64,000 nucleotides of DNA from Dyadobacter sp. CY261. Lineage in GTDB: Bacteria > Bacteroidota > Bacteroidia > Cytophagales > Spirosomataceae. Below are positions 52,627 through 61,572 of the stretch, in pieces. The notes beneath the pieces were generated by a model. That model saw nothing but the letters and a program-made list of their open reading frames with translations, made no database searches and was not told the origin of the DNA. Within the stretch, counting starts at the first letter, position 1. Each line of letters opens with the position of its first letter. The position numbers were made by a program, and so were the translations under genes. The stretch covers positions 310,001 to 374,000 of the forward strand of contig NZ_JAKCPW010000003.1 in the NCBI RefSeq assembly GCF_021440085.1, given 5' to 3'.

Positions 52627-53685
52627 TTAAGGGAATACTATTGTAAAAATGTACATCATCAGGTTGACCAAGAGCACAACTGCATATAAGCTATTCGTTT
52701 GTCCCTTATTGAGCGAGAGCATTACCGTAAAGATTGAAAGAACAAGCAAAACCATAGATTTCATGCTCAAACCTAAAATAAGCGGGAGATCCATTATTGT
52801 ACAAACAACCACCACAGTTGGGATACTAAGTCCTATACTTGCTAATGCAGAGCCAAGTGCCAGGTTAATGCTGGTTTGATACTGGTTACGTCTTGCAGCG
52901 CGGATGGCGGCTATGCCTTCCGGCAAGAGTATAACAGCTGCAATAGCCACACCTACTAATGCAGTCGGCAACCCGGCTGCAATCACTCCGCCTTCAATTA
53001 CAGGTGAAAGGTTTTTAGCAAGGAGAATAACTACCCCTAAACAAACCAGCAAAAAACCCAAACTCACTAAAGCCTCCGCTGGGGTAACAGCTTTTTCCTG
53101 ACCGGACACTTCAGTCAAAAAATATTTTCGATGCCTTATGGTTTGCGTAAATATAAAGGACCCATATATTACAAGACAGCATATACCAATAACAATAAGC
53201 TGTGGGGCACTGTAAGATGGTCCGGCAATACTGGTAGTGAAGTTTGGGAGAACCAGGGTGAGCACTAAAATTGATACAAGGCTTACCAAAGCAATGGTTA
53301 CGCTTTTTGTTTCGAAGCTCTGTTCTTTAAATTTCAAAGCTCCTACAAACATACTGATACCCAGGATGCCATTTAGAATAATCATAACGGCTGCAAAAAG
53401 TGTATCCCTTGCATAGGTATCGGCACCGGCACCTCCCGTCAACATGAGTGACACAATGATCGATGCTTCCAAGAGTGTTACCGCTACCGCTAAGATAATG
53501 GTGCCGTAAGGTTCGCCTACCTTGTGCGCTACTACCTCAGCATGATGCACTGCAGAAAGTACACCCACAATTAAAGCGATTGTAGCTAACATATTGACTA
53601 CAAAGCCGGTCCCAATTGGCAAACCCAGATAAAAGATCCAGGCAAAAATGGGTGCTATGTAAGTCCAGTGGAGTATTTTTTTCAT
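52627..53685 (-). CDS. Calcium/proton antiporter, ChaA-like
   Basis: 352 residues with about eleven membrane helices and the two alpha repeats of the Ca2+/cation antiporter family: 'AVTLLEASIIVSLML' and 'AAVILLPEGIAAIRA', each carrying the key acidic residue. E. coli ChaA exports Ca2+ (and Na+/K+) in exchange for protons. It stands 71 bp downstream of the TerC gene, same strand. Confidence 0.92.
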   Translation of the reverse strand: MKKILHWTYIAPIFAWIFYLGLPIGTGFVVNMLATIALIVGVLSAVHHAEVVAHKVGEPYGTIILAVAVTLLEASIIVSLMLTGGAGADTYARDTLFAAVMIILNGILGISMFVGALKFKEQSFETKSVTIALVSLVSILVLTLVLPNFTTSIAGPSYSAPQLIVIGICCLVIYGSFIFTQTIRHRKYFLTEVSGQEKAVTPAEALVSLGFLLVCLGVVILLAKNLSPVIEGGVIAAGLPTALVGVAIAAVILLPEGIAAIRAARRNQYQTSINLALGSALASIGLSIPTVVVVCTIMDLPLILGLSMKSMVLLVLSIFTVMLSLNKGQTNSLYAVVLLVNLMMYIFTIVFP

Positions 53686-53756
53686 AACAATAAGGTAATG
53701 TTCGAAATTACACCAACCAATTCAGTATTAGGCACCCTATTTACTTATTTGAACAA

Positions 53757-54509
53757 CTATGGTAGGAGGCGATCTTCTCCTTGCTGGTAATGTTCATGGG
53801 TTTTAACAGGTGCACTTTTTGATTTGTTCATTCGCATTTGAAACACATCAACCAGCAGTGAAAATGCCATAGAAAAGTAAATGTAACCTTTTGGGATTTC
53901 AAGACCGAAGCCTTCACTGACCAAAGAAAAGCCAATTAGCAACAAAAAGGACAAGGCCAGCATTTTGAATGCAGGATGCCGGTTTACAAAATTACTGATT
54001 GTTTCAGCAGCCACCAGCATTAGTATCACCGTCGCAATAACTGCCACATACATTACCCACACTTCCTTTACCATACCAATGGCGGTTATAATCGAATCGA
54101 TGGAAAAAACCATATCCATGATGAGTATTTGCGTAAGGACTTGCCCGAATGAGGAAGCTTTTATCTGTTTACTCTGGTCGCCCTCTTCGCCCTCCATTTT
54201 ATGGTAAATTTCCGTAGAACTCTTGTAAAGCAGAAATAAACCTCCTGCGAGTAGGACAAGCTCTTTCCCGGAGAAGCCTTCCCCGAAAACCACGAATAGG
54301 TCCTTATCCAATTTCATGATAAGAGAAATCACCAGCAGAAGGCCAATCCGCATCACACCGGCGAGTACCAGGCCGTATTGTCTGGCTTTTTTCTGCTGAT
54401 TTGCCGGAAGCTTCGCGGCGATTATTGAAATAAAAATTACGTTGTCAATTCCTAGGACCGCTTCCAAAGCGACCAGCGACAAGAGAGAAACGATGACTTC
54501 GAATTCCAT
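53757..54509 (-). CDS. TerC-family membrane protein
   Basis: 250 residues, seven to eight membrane helices. 'LEAVLGIDNVIFISII' and 'ILIMDMVFSIDSIITAIGM' are the paired acidic motifs of TerC proteins. Members export Mn2+ or serve metal loading of secreted proteins. A metal role fits the neighbouring ChaA-like antiporter. Confidence 0.94.
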   Translation of the reverse strand: MEFEVIVSLLSLVALEAVLGIDNVIFISIIAAKLPANQQKKARQYGLVLAGVMRIGLLLVISLIMKLDKDLFVVFGEGFSGKELVLLAGGLFLLYKSSTEIYHKMEGEEGDQSKQIKASSFGQVLTQILIMDMVFSIDSIITAIGMVKEVWVMYVAVIATVILMLVAAETISNFVNRHPAFKMLALSFLLLIGFSLVSEGFGLEIPKGYIYFSMAFSLLVDVFQMRMNKSKSAPVKTHEHYQQGEDRLLP

Positions 54510-54536
54510 GGATGGTTGATTATGTTATCATTATAA

Positions 54537-54586
54537 GGACTAGCACCGTCTTAACTCCCCGTTATGGGCGGGTTTGTTTCTAGTCT
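54537..54586. ncRNA. Structured element between TerC and the DUF932-like gene
   Basis: Outer stem GACTAG (54538-54543)/CTAGTC (54580-54585) encloses CCCG/CGGG (54558-54572). On the minus strand it would be in the 5' leader of TerC, 28 bp before its start. It is the position where Mn2+ riboswitches stand before TerC genes elsewhere, but the sequence does not match the yybP-ykoY consensus as I know it. It could be a new small element or a terminator. Confidence 0.35.
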
Positions 54587-54668
54587 GGCAATTCAATATT
54601 TTAAAATCATTTTCTTTTCACGGATTATTTTAGTAAATTTACAACTGTAAAAATGAAAAAGCAAAAAA

Positions 54669-55634
54669 ATGACCTATCTCAGTGCTCAGCCGCAGTTCAC
54701 TACTTCATGGGATGATATCTGTTACCCTGTAAATCCAGTGTGGCTGGCCGACCTGCTGCCAGATTATGAAATCATGGCTACGGATAAGCAGCAACTTATT
54801 GTTGGTCAGCCTTTTCGCGGAGCTAAGACGATTTTCGGTATTCAAAGCGCCGACTATGCTATTATACCCAACATATTGATCAGAGAAGTTGTCGATAAGC
54901 TCTTTGCTGACTATAAACTGGAAATCAAATACACGACTACGGGGGAATTTAGCATTAACATCATTCTTCCTGAGCAGCTCTCCATCGGCGGCGAGCAGTT
55001 GCAGCGCAGCATGATTTTGACCAATAGTTACAATGGAAAAACCCCATTTAGTGTCCAGGGCAAGACTTTGACGGCCATGCTGGACGGTTCCGGAACGCCT
55101 GGCACAAGCATGTACCGCGCAGTTTGCCAAAATGGACTAATGGGATGGGCGGATTCCTTTTCCGAACTACCAAAATATCAATCCTGGTTGAAGGAACGCG
55201 GACAGGGAAAAGAAAAAAAGCAGAGGCCCAACAGTGGCGTCAACGCAAAAAAAGATACGGCCAGCCGAAAAATTCACCACAGCAGACAAACTCCTGAACT
55301 CTTTCGGGAGCAGCTATACGAACTGCTGGTTGGTCAGAATTACAAAAGTCCTACCCTGACGACTTCTGTATATGAACATCTTCAGCAAAAATCCGTTGGC
55401 AGAGCGGATGAAAAAATGCTAAAAACACTGCCAATTCCTGTTCAGCTGGCCAAGCAAGCCTATGAGCGACTTAAACTGGAGCAGCGCCTTCTTGACGCGG
55501 ATTCATCTTACTGGTTGATGTACAATGCTGTCAATCACGCTCTTTTCAATGCACGCAGCAGTCTTACTCTAAATGACCGCTACAAGCTTGATGAAAAAGT
55601 TTTCCATGAGCTCGCAGCCAGTTCTTTAAGATAA
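54669..55634 (+). CDS. DUF932-like (phage/plasmid-type) protein
   Basis: 321 residues, soluble. The middle part 'RSMILTNSYNGKTPFSVQG' followed by 'TSMYRAVCQNGLMGW' recalls the DUF932 family ('phage/plasmid-like protein'), found mostly on mobile elements; the C-terminus with 'SSYWLMYNAVNHALFNARSS' is also typical. Function unknown. An internal Lys-rich linker (about 175-205) splits the two parts. Its presence hints that the block after tRNA-Ser is acquired. Confidence 0.6.
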   Translation: MTYLSAQPQFTTSWDDICYPVNPVWLADLLPDYEIMATDKQQLIVGQPFRGAKTIFGIQSADYAIIPNILIREVVDKLFADYKLEIKYTTTGEFSINIILPEQLSIGGEQLQRSMILTNSYNGKTPFSVQGKTLTAMLDGSGTPGTSMYRAVCQNGLMGWADSFSELPKYQSWLKERGQGKEKKQRPNSGVNAKKDTASRKIHHSRQTPELFREQLYELLVGQNYKSPTLTTSVYEHLQQKSVGRADEKMLKTLPIPVQLAKQAYERLKLEQRLLDADSSYWLMYNAVNHALFNARSSLTLNDRYKLDEKVFHELAASSLR

Positions 55635-55734
55635 TACAAAGTGCTGTGTGCGCTTTATCGGCTCACTTGCTGTATGCCATATGCCCGGGTTAACCTTGGC
55701 AACGCGCATACGGCTTAAAACTATTTATACCTAT

Positions 55735-56121
55735 ATGAACAATCAAAGAAACACAGTCATACTTAGCGAAGACGATTTTCGCATGTTGAAACAGTTTGCA
55801 GAAAACTTCCCTAGCAGCCCGAATGAAATGACGCTGTCCTACGAGTTAAACCGGGCTATCGTCGTCGAAAATGATCAGTTGCCGGAAGATAGTGTCCGCC
55901 TGAATTCGCAAGTTCGCGTAAGGGAGCTGGCTAGCAACAAGGAAATGGAATTCAGTATAGTCATGCCCGCCCTGGCAGACATCAAACAAAAGAAGATCTC
56001 TGTGCTTACACCTATGGGAGCAGCCATGATCGGACTTTGTAAAGGCGAGACCATTGAGTGGAAAATGCCTGCCGGTATGAAAAAGTTTGAAGTGATGGAA
56101 GTTACTCAGATCGCAATGTAA
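55735..56121 (+). CDS. GreA/GreB C-terminal domain protein, Rnk-like
   Basis: 128 residues from the ATG at 55735 (MNNQRNTVILS); the 29 codons before it lack homologous character. 'VRLNSQVRVRELASNKEMEF' and 'ISVLTPMGAAMIGLCKGETI' match the FKBP-like C-terminal domain of Gre factors, and the short helical N-terminus is that of Rnk. Such proteins bind RNA polymerase and modulate transcription under stress. Confidence 0.9.
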   Translation: MNNQRNTVILSEDDFRMLKQFAENFPSSPNEMTLSYELNRAIVVENDQLPEDSVRLNSQVRVRELASNKEMEFSIVMPALADIKQKKISVLTPMGAAMIGLCKGETIEWKMPAGMKKFEVMEVTQIAM

Positions 56122-56175
56122 ACAGCGAATGTCCGATCACAGGCCCCGTTTTGGAAATTAAACAGACTAACTGAA

Positions 56176-56295
56176 ATGATCATGGAAAACGAAAAAAGTA
56201 GCCCGGAAAAGGAAACGTTTACGGTTATGCTCTACGCATTTACGATCATGCTCGTTTATATCACCATTTGCTTATTGATGGTAAACATCAAATAA
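56176..56295 (+). CDS. Small single-pass membrane protein, 39 residues
   Basis: MIMENEKSSPEKETFTVM then one membrane helix (LYAFTIMLVYITICLLMV) and a short tail (NIK). ATG at 56176 or 56182. It ends 13 bp before the DedA gene in the same direction, which suggests a real gene co-expressed with it. Family unknown; the layout recalls small subunits of membrane complexes. Confidence 0.55.
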   Translation: MIMENEKSSPEKETFTVMLYAFTIMLVYITICLLMVNIK

Positions 56296-56308
56296 AAACA
56301 CTTATATA

Positions 56309-56983
56309 ATGGAATTTTTTAACCAGATCTCCGATGTCTTTTTCCACCTGGATAAACATTTGGGACACATCATTGAGCAGTATGGCGCATTCACCTATGT
56401 GGTCCTCTTTCTCATTATTTTTATAGAAACAGGGGTTGTGTTAATGCCATTTCTTCCTGGCGATTCATTACTATTTGCAGCAGGAATGATGGCTGCGAAA
56501 TATTCCGATTCGCTCAACATCTGGCTCATTGTTGCACTGCTTATTATAGCGGCCATACTTGGCGATAGCTGCAATTACCTGATCGGACGCCGTTTTGGAG
56601 CTAAAATTCAACAGATCCGCCTTTTCGGAAAAAGAATGATCAAGCCTGAACACCTTGCTCATACCCATAGTTTTTATGAGAAATACGGAGCGTCCACAAT
56701 TGTAATAGCACGTTTCGTGCCCATTGTCAGGACTTTGGCACCCTTTGTTGGAGGCGTTGCGGCTATGAACTACGGCGTATTTTTTAAGTTTAATATCATC
56801 GGGGCTATTCTTTGGGTTGTGAGCCTGGCATTTGCCGGCTACTTTCTGGGCAGTATTCCACTGGTGAGGGACAATTTTGAAAAAGTAGTGTTAGGAATCG
56901 TTGCATTATCAGTATTGCCAATATTATGGCAGCTAATTAAAGCGAAATTTAGGCCTACCAGCCAGCCAAAGGTGATGGTTTAG
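56309..56983 (+). CDS. DedA-family membrane protein
   Basis: 224 residues, with the VTT/SNARE-associated domain. 'ETGVVLMPFLPGDSLLFAAG' and 'VIARFVPIVRTLAPFVGG' (with the essential Arg residues) are the family motifs. DedA proteins are flippases that recycle lipid carriers such as undecaprenyl phosphate or phospholipids and support envelope stress resistance. Confidence 0.95.
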   Translation: MEFFNQISDVFFHLDKHLGHIIEQYGAFTYVVLFLIIFIETGVVLMPFLPGDSLLFAAGMMAAKYSDSLNIWLIVALLIIAAILGDSCNYLIGRRFGAKIQQIRLFGKRMIKPEHLAHTHSFYEKYGASTIVIARFVPIVRTLAPFVGGVAAMNYGVFFKFNIIGAILWVVSLAFAGYFLGSIPLVRDNFEKVVLGIVALSVLPILWQLIKAKFRPTSQPKVMV

Positions 56984-57372
56984 GGTTAGCCTACTTGAAA
57001 AAATCGCCATATCGCCTCCGCTTCTATGCTGCAACTGGAAGTCAAAACCGTCTGAGAGCCGAATCCCGTCAGAATGTGCTGGCGAAGATACATGACGTGA
57101 GTCTTTTTAAACCCAAAGGCCAAAATTGCTGTCTGCTTTATCTAGTCCTCTCGAAGGAATAAGTGATCCGTATAATTCTATACTGTGGAAATAAGGGGAG
57201 CAAATTGCTGATAACGAGATTGTCGTACTCATAGCAACTCGGCATCCTCCGAACCGAGCCATATTAGTCCTTTGGTAAGATATTTAAGGGATGCGCTGCT
57301 CTTCGTTATTGCTTGGCTATGAACCTACCAGTTATTGCCAGGTACATAACCTCAGATAAATGTTAATCACTT
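56984..57372. other. Intergenic stretch between DedA and desaturase genes
   Basis: 389 bp without a convincing reading frame, terminator or repeat. No clear Bacteroidota promoter was recognised either. Confidence 0.5.
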
Positions 57373-58479
57373 ATGATAACCGGCAAAATTAAATTCGCTG
57401 CAGCAGAAAAAAGCCTGTTTTTTCCGACACTCAAAGACAGGATAGACCAGTACTTTGCCCAAGGTCGCAAGTCCCGCTATGCCAATAAGGAAATGATCAT
57501 CAAAACTATCGTCTTGCTATCCGGATACATTATTCCATACATAATTCTTCTTGCATTTGCGCCGCCACTGGCCGTAAGCCTGGTACTGTGGCTAATCATG
57601 GGAGCCAGTATTTCAGGAATTGGGATGAGTGTAATGCATGATGCCAATCATGGGGCATTTTCCAAGAGCGCTACCATCAACAAGTGGCTCGGACGTACGA
57701 TCTATTTGGCTGGCGCCGGAGTGGTGAACTGGAAACTGCAGCACAATGTGCTTCACCACACCTATACCAATGTGGCAGACCTGGATGAAGATATTAAAGA
57801 CCGGGGTGTAGTGAAGCTTTCACCACATGATAAAGCAGGTCCTATGCATCGCCTTCAATGGATATATGCCTTTTTATTCTATGGCATTGTAACGCTGTAT
57901 TGGGTTTTGTTAAAGGATTTTATCCAGTACTACCATTTTATTAAGGCCGGCATAAACCGGCAAAGCCAGGCTGAGAACCAACGGATGCTAGCTGGATTGA
58001 TCATTTTGAAAACCGCCTATTTAGGTATCTTCTTTGCAATTCCTGTGCTTGTGTTTAAAATCGCGTTCTGGCAGATACTAATCGGTTTTCTGCTCATGCA
58101 TTTCACAGCCGGATTAATACTGACCGTGATTTTTCAACTGGCTCATTCAGTAGAAGGGACGCAGTATCCCTTACCTGACGACCACGGCGTAATCCATAAA
58201 GATTGGGCTACACACCAGTTAGAGACAACCGTAAATTTCTCTGCCGACAATAAGTGGCTGAGCTGGTATATCGGGGGGTTAAACTATCAGATTGAGCATC
58301 ATTTGTTTCCCAAGATATGCCATGTGCATTATCCGGAACTGGCCCCGATTGTCAAACAAACCGCCACTGAATTTGGCTTGACCTATCTTGAAAACAAGAC
58401 CTTCTCGACAGCTTTGAAAGCCCATATTAGGAGTTTAAAGCGTTTCGGCGCACCAAACTTGGAAGAATCAATTGTATAA
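57373..58479 (+). CDS. Membrane fatty-acid desaturase
   Basis: 368 residues, four membrane helices and the three His boxes of the acyl-lipid/front-end type: His89-x3-His93 (HDANHG), His124-x3-His128-His129 (HNVLHHT) and QIEHH near residue 305. It introduces a double bond using a di-iron centre, O2 and electrons from ferredoxin or cytochrome b5. The QxxHH third box points to a front-end (delta-5/6/linoleoyl-CoA) desaturase. A role in membrane fluidity under cold or stress fits the block. Confidence 0.93.
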   Translation: MITGKIKFAAAEKSLFFPTLKDRIDQYFAQGRKSRYANKEMIIKTIVLLSGYIIPYIILLAFAPPLAVSLVLWLIMGASISGIGMSVMHDANHGAFSKSATINKWLGRTIYLAGAGVVNWKLQHNVLHHTYTNVADLDEDIKDRGVVKLSPHDKAGPMHRLQWIYAFLFYGIVTLYWVLLKDFIQYYHFIKAGINRQSQAENQRMLAGLIILKTAYLGIFFAIPVLVFKIAFWQILIGFLLMHFTAGLILTVIFQLAHSVEGTQYPLPDDHGVIHKDWATHQLETTVNFSADNKWLSWYIGGLNYQIEHHLFPKICHVHYPELAPIVKQTATEFGLTYLENKTFSTALKAHIRSLKRFGAPNLEESIV

Positions 58480-58556
58480 TCGTTGATGGTGTGTATAGTG
58501 CACAGTAACATTTAACGAATGGAAAACCAAAAAATCAGGGTTTTCAACTTACAAAA

Positions 58557-58670
58557 TCAATCGTCTTGCTTTTTACTGTCGCGTTTTTCCTTTTTATCTG
58601 CACGCTTTTCTTTCAAGTTCTTAGCAGGCTTTTTCTTATCGTCTTTCTGCACCACTTTTTGATTTGACAT
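58557..58670 (-). CDS. Lysine-rich small protein, 37 residues
   Basis: ATG at 58670, stop at 58557. The product starts MSNQKVVQKDDKKKP and consists almost entirely of Lys, Asp, Glu, Gln and Arg. It follows the transaldolase gene by 26 bp on the same strand. Similar highly charged short proteins are often stress-related and disordered; no function is known. Confidence 0.5.
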   Translation of the reverse strand: MSNQKVVQKDDKKKPAKNLKEKRADKKEKRDSKKQDD

Positions 58671-58696
58671 ATTTTTTGTTTGTTAGAATGTAGTGA

Positions 58697-59788
58697 TTAC
58701 TTCTGTCTTTCGATGGCATCCAGCAGTTGTTGGAACGGCTTGCTAAACTTGTCAATCCCCTCTTCTTCCAGCTGTGTTGCTACTGCATCCATATCAATGC
58801 CGGCTACTTTTATCCTTTCAAGGATGCCGGCCGCACCATCAATGTCCTCTTCCAAACGGCTTGCCGGATCGCCGTGATCGCGGAATGCCTGCAGCGTTTC
58901 CATAGGAATGGTGTTAACTGTATCAGGCCCGATGAGTGCTTCTATATAGCGAGTATCTTTAAAAGCAGGGTCTTTGCTACTGGTGCTTGCCCATAACAGC
59001 CGCTGCGGTACTGCGCCTTTTTCGGCGAGCTTTTTCCAGCGATCTGTGCTGAACATGCGTTTGTATATTTGGTATGCCGTCTTTGCGGATGCAATCGCTA
59101 CCTGACCTCTTAGATCTCCAAGTCCTTTCTGGTCTAAAAACGGGTCAACTAAAATGTCGATGCGACTTAAAAAGAAGCTGGCTACTGATGAAATATGGTC
59201 TACCGGCAAGCCATCTGCCGCCCTTTTTTCCAGGCCAGAGATGTAAGCCTCGGCCACGGCCTTATAACGGTCCAGACTAAAAAGTAAGGTGACGTTCACA
59301 TTTATGCCTTCGCTGATCGCAGTCTCGAATGCGATCAATCCAGACTCCGTCCCTGGGATTTTAATCATCACATTTTCCTTGCCGACTTGCCGCCATAGCT
59401 CGCGCGCCTGCTTGATGGTCGCTTGTGTATCCAGGGCCAGAAATGGGGAAACTTCCAGGCTCACATATCCGTCGGCACCAACAACCCCTTCCTCATTGTA
59501 AACCGGTGCCAACAGATCGCATGCCAGTTTAATGTCCTCCACCGCTATGCTAAAAAATATCTCTTCATTTGTTTTGTCACTTTTTGACAGCTGGGCAATA
59601 TCCTCGTCATAATCTGAACTGCTGCTAATTGCTTTTTCAAAAATAGCAGGGTTGGATGTAACGCCCCTTAAGCCATCTTCTTCAATCAACTTTTTCAATT
59701 CACCAGAAAAGATGATCTTACGGTCAATGAAGTCCAGCCAGATGCTCTGTCCAAAATCATGTATTTGTTTTACTTTACTTGTCACCAT
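58697..59788 (-). CDS. tal: Transaldolase
   Basis: 363 residues, the longer transaldolase type. The Schiff-base Lys143 is in NVMIKIPGTESG, with 'GVTSNPAIFEKAI' at the N-terminus and 'LLWASTSSKDPAFKDTRY' in the C-terminal third. It moves dihydroxyacetone units between sedoheptulose-7-P and glyceraldehyde-3-P in the pentose phosphate pathway. Its place in a stress-type block suggests a second, inducible copy. Confidence 0.96.
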   Translation of the reverse strand: MVTSKVKQIHDFGQSIWLDFIDRKIIFSGELKKLIEEDGLRGVTSNPAIFEKAISSSSDYDEDIAQLSKSDKTNEEIFFSIAVEDIKLACDLLAPVYNEEGVVGADGYVSLEVSPFLALDTQATIKQARELWRQVGKENVMIKIPGTESGLIAFETAISEGINVNVTLLFSLDRYKAVAEAYISGLEKRAADGLPVDHISSVASFFLSRIDILVDPFLDQKGLGDLRGQVAIASAKTAYQIYKRMFSTDRWKKLAEKGAVPQRLLWASTSSKDPAFKDTRYIEALIGPDTVNTIPMETLQAFRDHGDPASRLEEDIDGAAGILERIKVAGIDMDAVATQLEEEGIDKFSKPFQQLLDAIERQK

Positions 59789-59827
59789 CGGAAACGTTGA
59801 TTTAAATATTTTAGATAAGTTGAGCGC

Positions 59828-60178
59828 TCATTGCTCCTGCTCACTGCAAGCCCCGGTTCTTAAGGCAGTAGCCAGAGCTGAAAGCAGCGATGGCATTTCC
59901 CCCTCAGCACCGATATCCGGGGCAATCTGTAAAACTTTTGCGGCTATTGCTTTCATTTGATCTGTAACACCTGTCGAATCTGTCGGGTCTGATATCAACA
60001 AACCTTTGAGCTTGTGCAACTGCTGAGCGATCGGCTGTGTATTTTCACTTTCCGAAAGCGGCAGGATCCATTGATTGATCAACGCTATTCCAGCCTGTGC
60101 GGTAACAGGCTCCTGGTTGCCCATTAGCATGCTAGTTGTAATTTCCAATAACTCGGTTGTATCAGCAAGACTCTTCAT
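59828..60178 (-). CDS. Hypothetical helical protein
   Basis: 116 residues (MKSLADTTELLEITTSMLMG), predicted all-alpha, soluble, acidic. It lies 39 bp upstream of the transaldolase gene on the same strand and is probably co-transcribed. No known domain is visible. Confidence 0.6.
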   Translation of the reverse strand: MKSLADTTELLEITTSMLMGNQEPVTAQAGIALINQWILPLSESENTQPIAQQLHKLKGLLISDPTDSTGVTDQMKAIAAKVLQIAPDIGAEGEMPSLLSALATALRTGACSEQEQ

Positions 60179-60461
60179 AGTTATGAATAGTTAAAATTAC
60201 ATGCGTACTTGTCAAACCAACCGGAGATGCCTGCTTAAACCAACCGAAACTGACTCCTGCAAATCATCTGCTTAGAAAGGTATGTGATTCGACTTGCCGC
60301 TTTACTATTGTCTCATCTTTAAAAGGTTAAATCGATTTGTTGATCAATTCCCAGAACAAAGGAATAATGGAATTTTTTTGTGAGGCGTATTCAGTAAATA
60401 TCATGCCATAGCATTGATAAGTTGGCAGCAATGATCAAGAACGCGCTGATTTTCCTACCAG

Positions 60462-60683
60462 TTACCTAACGAAGTATGTGGTATACACTTCTGATAAAGG
60501 AAAAATCTCATTTAGCGACAGGCAATGCCTGAGGAATTTTGTTCCATTCCGTTCAGTCCAAATGGTAGTCTCAATTGGTTCACTGAGCATATAAGCCGGG
60601 CAGGCAGCCCAGAGCTGGATTTCGCTCTGTGGCATTTCTGGCGAGCGGTAGACTTGCCTGCCGGCCAGTTCAACTAACGTCAT
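60462..60683 (-). CDS. Doubtful hypothetical protein
   Basis: 73 residues starting MTLVELAGRQVYRSPEMP, with no hydrophobic segment and no recognisable domain. It starts 31 bp after a terminator hairpin. It may be a real small gene or a chance frame. Confidence 0.3.
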   Translation of the reverse strand: MTLVELAGRQVYRSPEMPQSEIQLWAACPAYMLSEPIETTIWTERNGTKFLRHCLSLNEIFPLSEVYTTYFVR

Positions 60684-60714
60684 GCTGTGTACGTTAATTG
60701 CTAAAAAGGAATTT

Positions 60715-60747
60715 GAAAAGGGGCCGGGAGATCCTCAGCCCCTTTTC
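60715..60747. terminator. Terminator hairpin
   Basis: GAAAAGGGGC and GCCCCTTTTC form a perfect 10-bp stem with a 13-nt loop; A/T-rich on both sides, able to end the small gene at 60976-61224. Confidence 0.7.
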
Positions 60748-60975
60748 GTTACCGTCGGCCTGGGTATTCCAGGCGGGTTGCTCTCCGGCAGAGCTCATTT
60801 CTGCTTTACCAAGCAGTGGTTGGTTATCACTTTGTCGGAAAGCTCGCTGACGTCTTGGCTTTGGGCAATTGCTTTACTATCTGAAAATGTTTGCAGAGGT
60901 GTTTTGCCATGACAAACATTGTAATATTAGATCCGCTTACCTGACTGCTTTAACGGTTTCCTTGCGGCTTTTAGC

Positions 60976-61224
60976 TTACGGACAAAGCTGGTCAAGCAAA
61001 GCCAGTAATGCGCGAAGTGCATCCTTGATTCGCTGTGGGATCAACGGAAGACTGAGAATTATTGCGATCACGGGTTTTAGCTTTTTATAAAGCTCACAAA
61101 TTTTACCCGTATTGACAGCGCCAGCAACCCCGACGCTCGACACGTTGAAGCTTTCCAGGTTCATTGAATCGATTTCCTTTTCAATAGAAAGCAGCTCCTG
61201 GATTGTGATTGATTTTTCTTCCAT
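60976..61224 (-). CDS. Small hypothetical protein
   Basis: 82 residues (MEEKSITIQELLSIEKEI), a charged helical N-terminus and a hydrophobic C-terminal helix (about 52-80, 'PVIAIILSLPLIPQRIKDAL'). No known domain. It is followed by a terminator. Confidence 0.55.
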   Translation of the reverse strand: MEEKSITIQELLSIEKEIDSMNLESFNVSSVGVAGAVNTGKICELYKKLKPVIAIILSLPLIPQRIKDALRALLALLDQLCP

Positions 61225-61572
61225 TTTAACAAATGATTAAGTGAACGAATAGGAACTTAACCATCTCAAGACGACGATGAGGGTAACATTGAAAGAATAT
61301 GAATCTTTTGTTAAAAGTGCACCCAAACAGCCCCATGAGAAGGATGGTCAAAAATAGCAGCAGTGGCGGATGGGCACACGGGGCTTTTTCCCGTTTTTAA
61401 TTGGGTATTTTTCTGATATCGAAATGAAAAGTCTAATAAAATGCTCGACCATTTAGCGGTAGCCTATGGAAGCAACCCACCAAATGCATTGCCTGTTCCC
61501 CGGTTATCAAACTTGCCGGTAAACAGGCAAAATTATTTATATTTAAGTATCACCATCGCTTTATGTACCGCC
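61225..61572. other. Intergenic stretch left of the PH-like gene
   Basis: 348 bp. It holds a plus-strand terminator-like hairpin (61378-61398, ACGGG/CCCGT plus T5) and, before it, a 26-codon frame from 61277 (MRVTLKEYESFVKSAPKQP...) that could be a small gene, though chance is likely. Confidence 0.4.
61378..61398 (+). terminator. Possible terminator
   Basis: A 5-bp stem (ACGGG/CCCGT) with a T-rich loop and a following T5 run; weak. Confidence 0.4.

Larger units (their letters stand above)
60179..60975. other. Sparse region with one doubtful reading frame
   Basis: Nearly 800 bp. A minus-strand frame at 60462-60683 (73 codons from ATG, MTLVELAGRQVYRSPEMP) is the only candidate gene; it shows no motif. 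A hairpin terminator at 60715-60747 separates it from the small gene on the right. The rest is non-coding. Confidence 0.45.

Noticed and set aside
54537..54586. yybP-ykoY manganese riboswitch before TerC
   Set aside because: The conserved loops of that riboswitch were not found; only position and compact folding agree.
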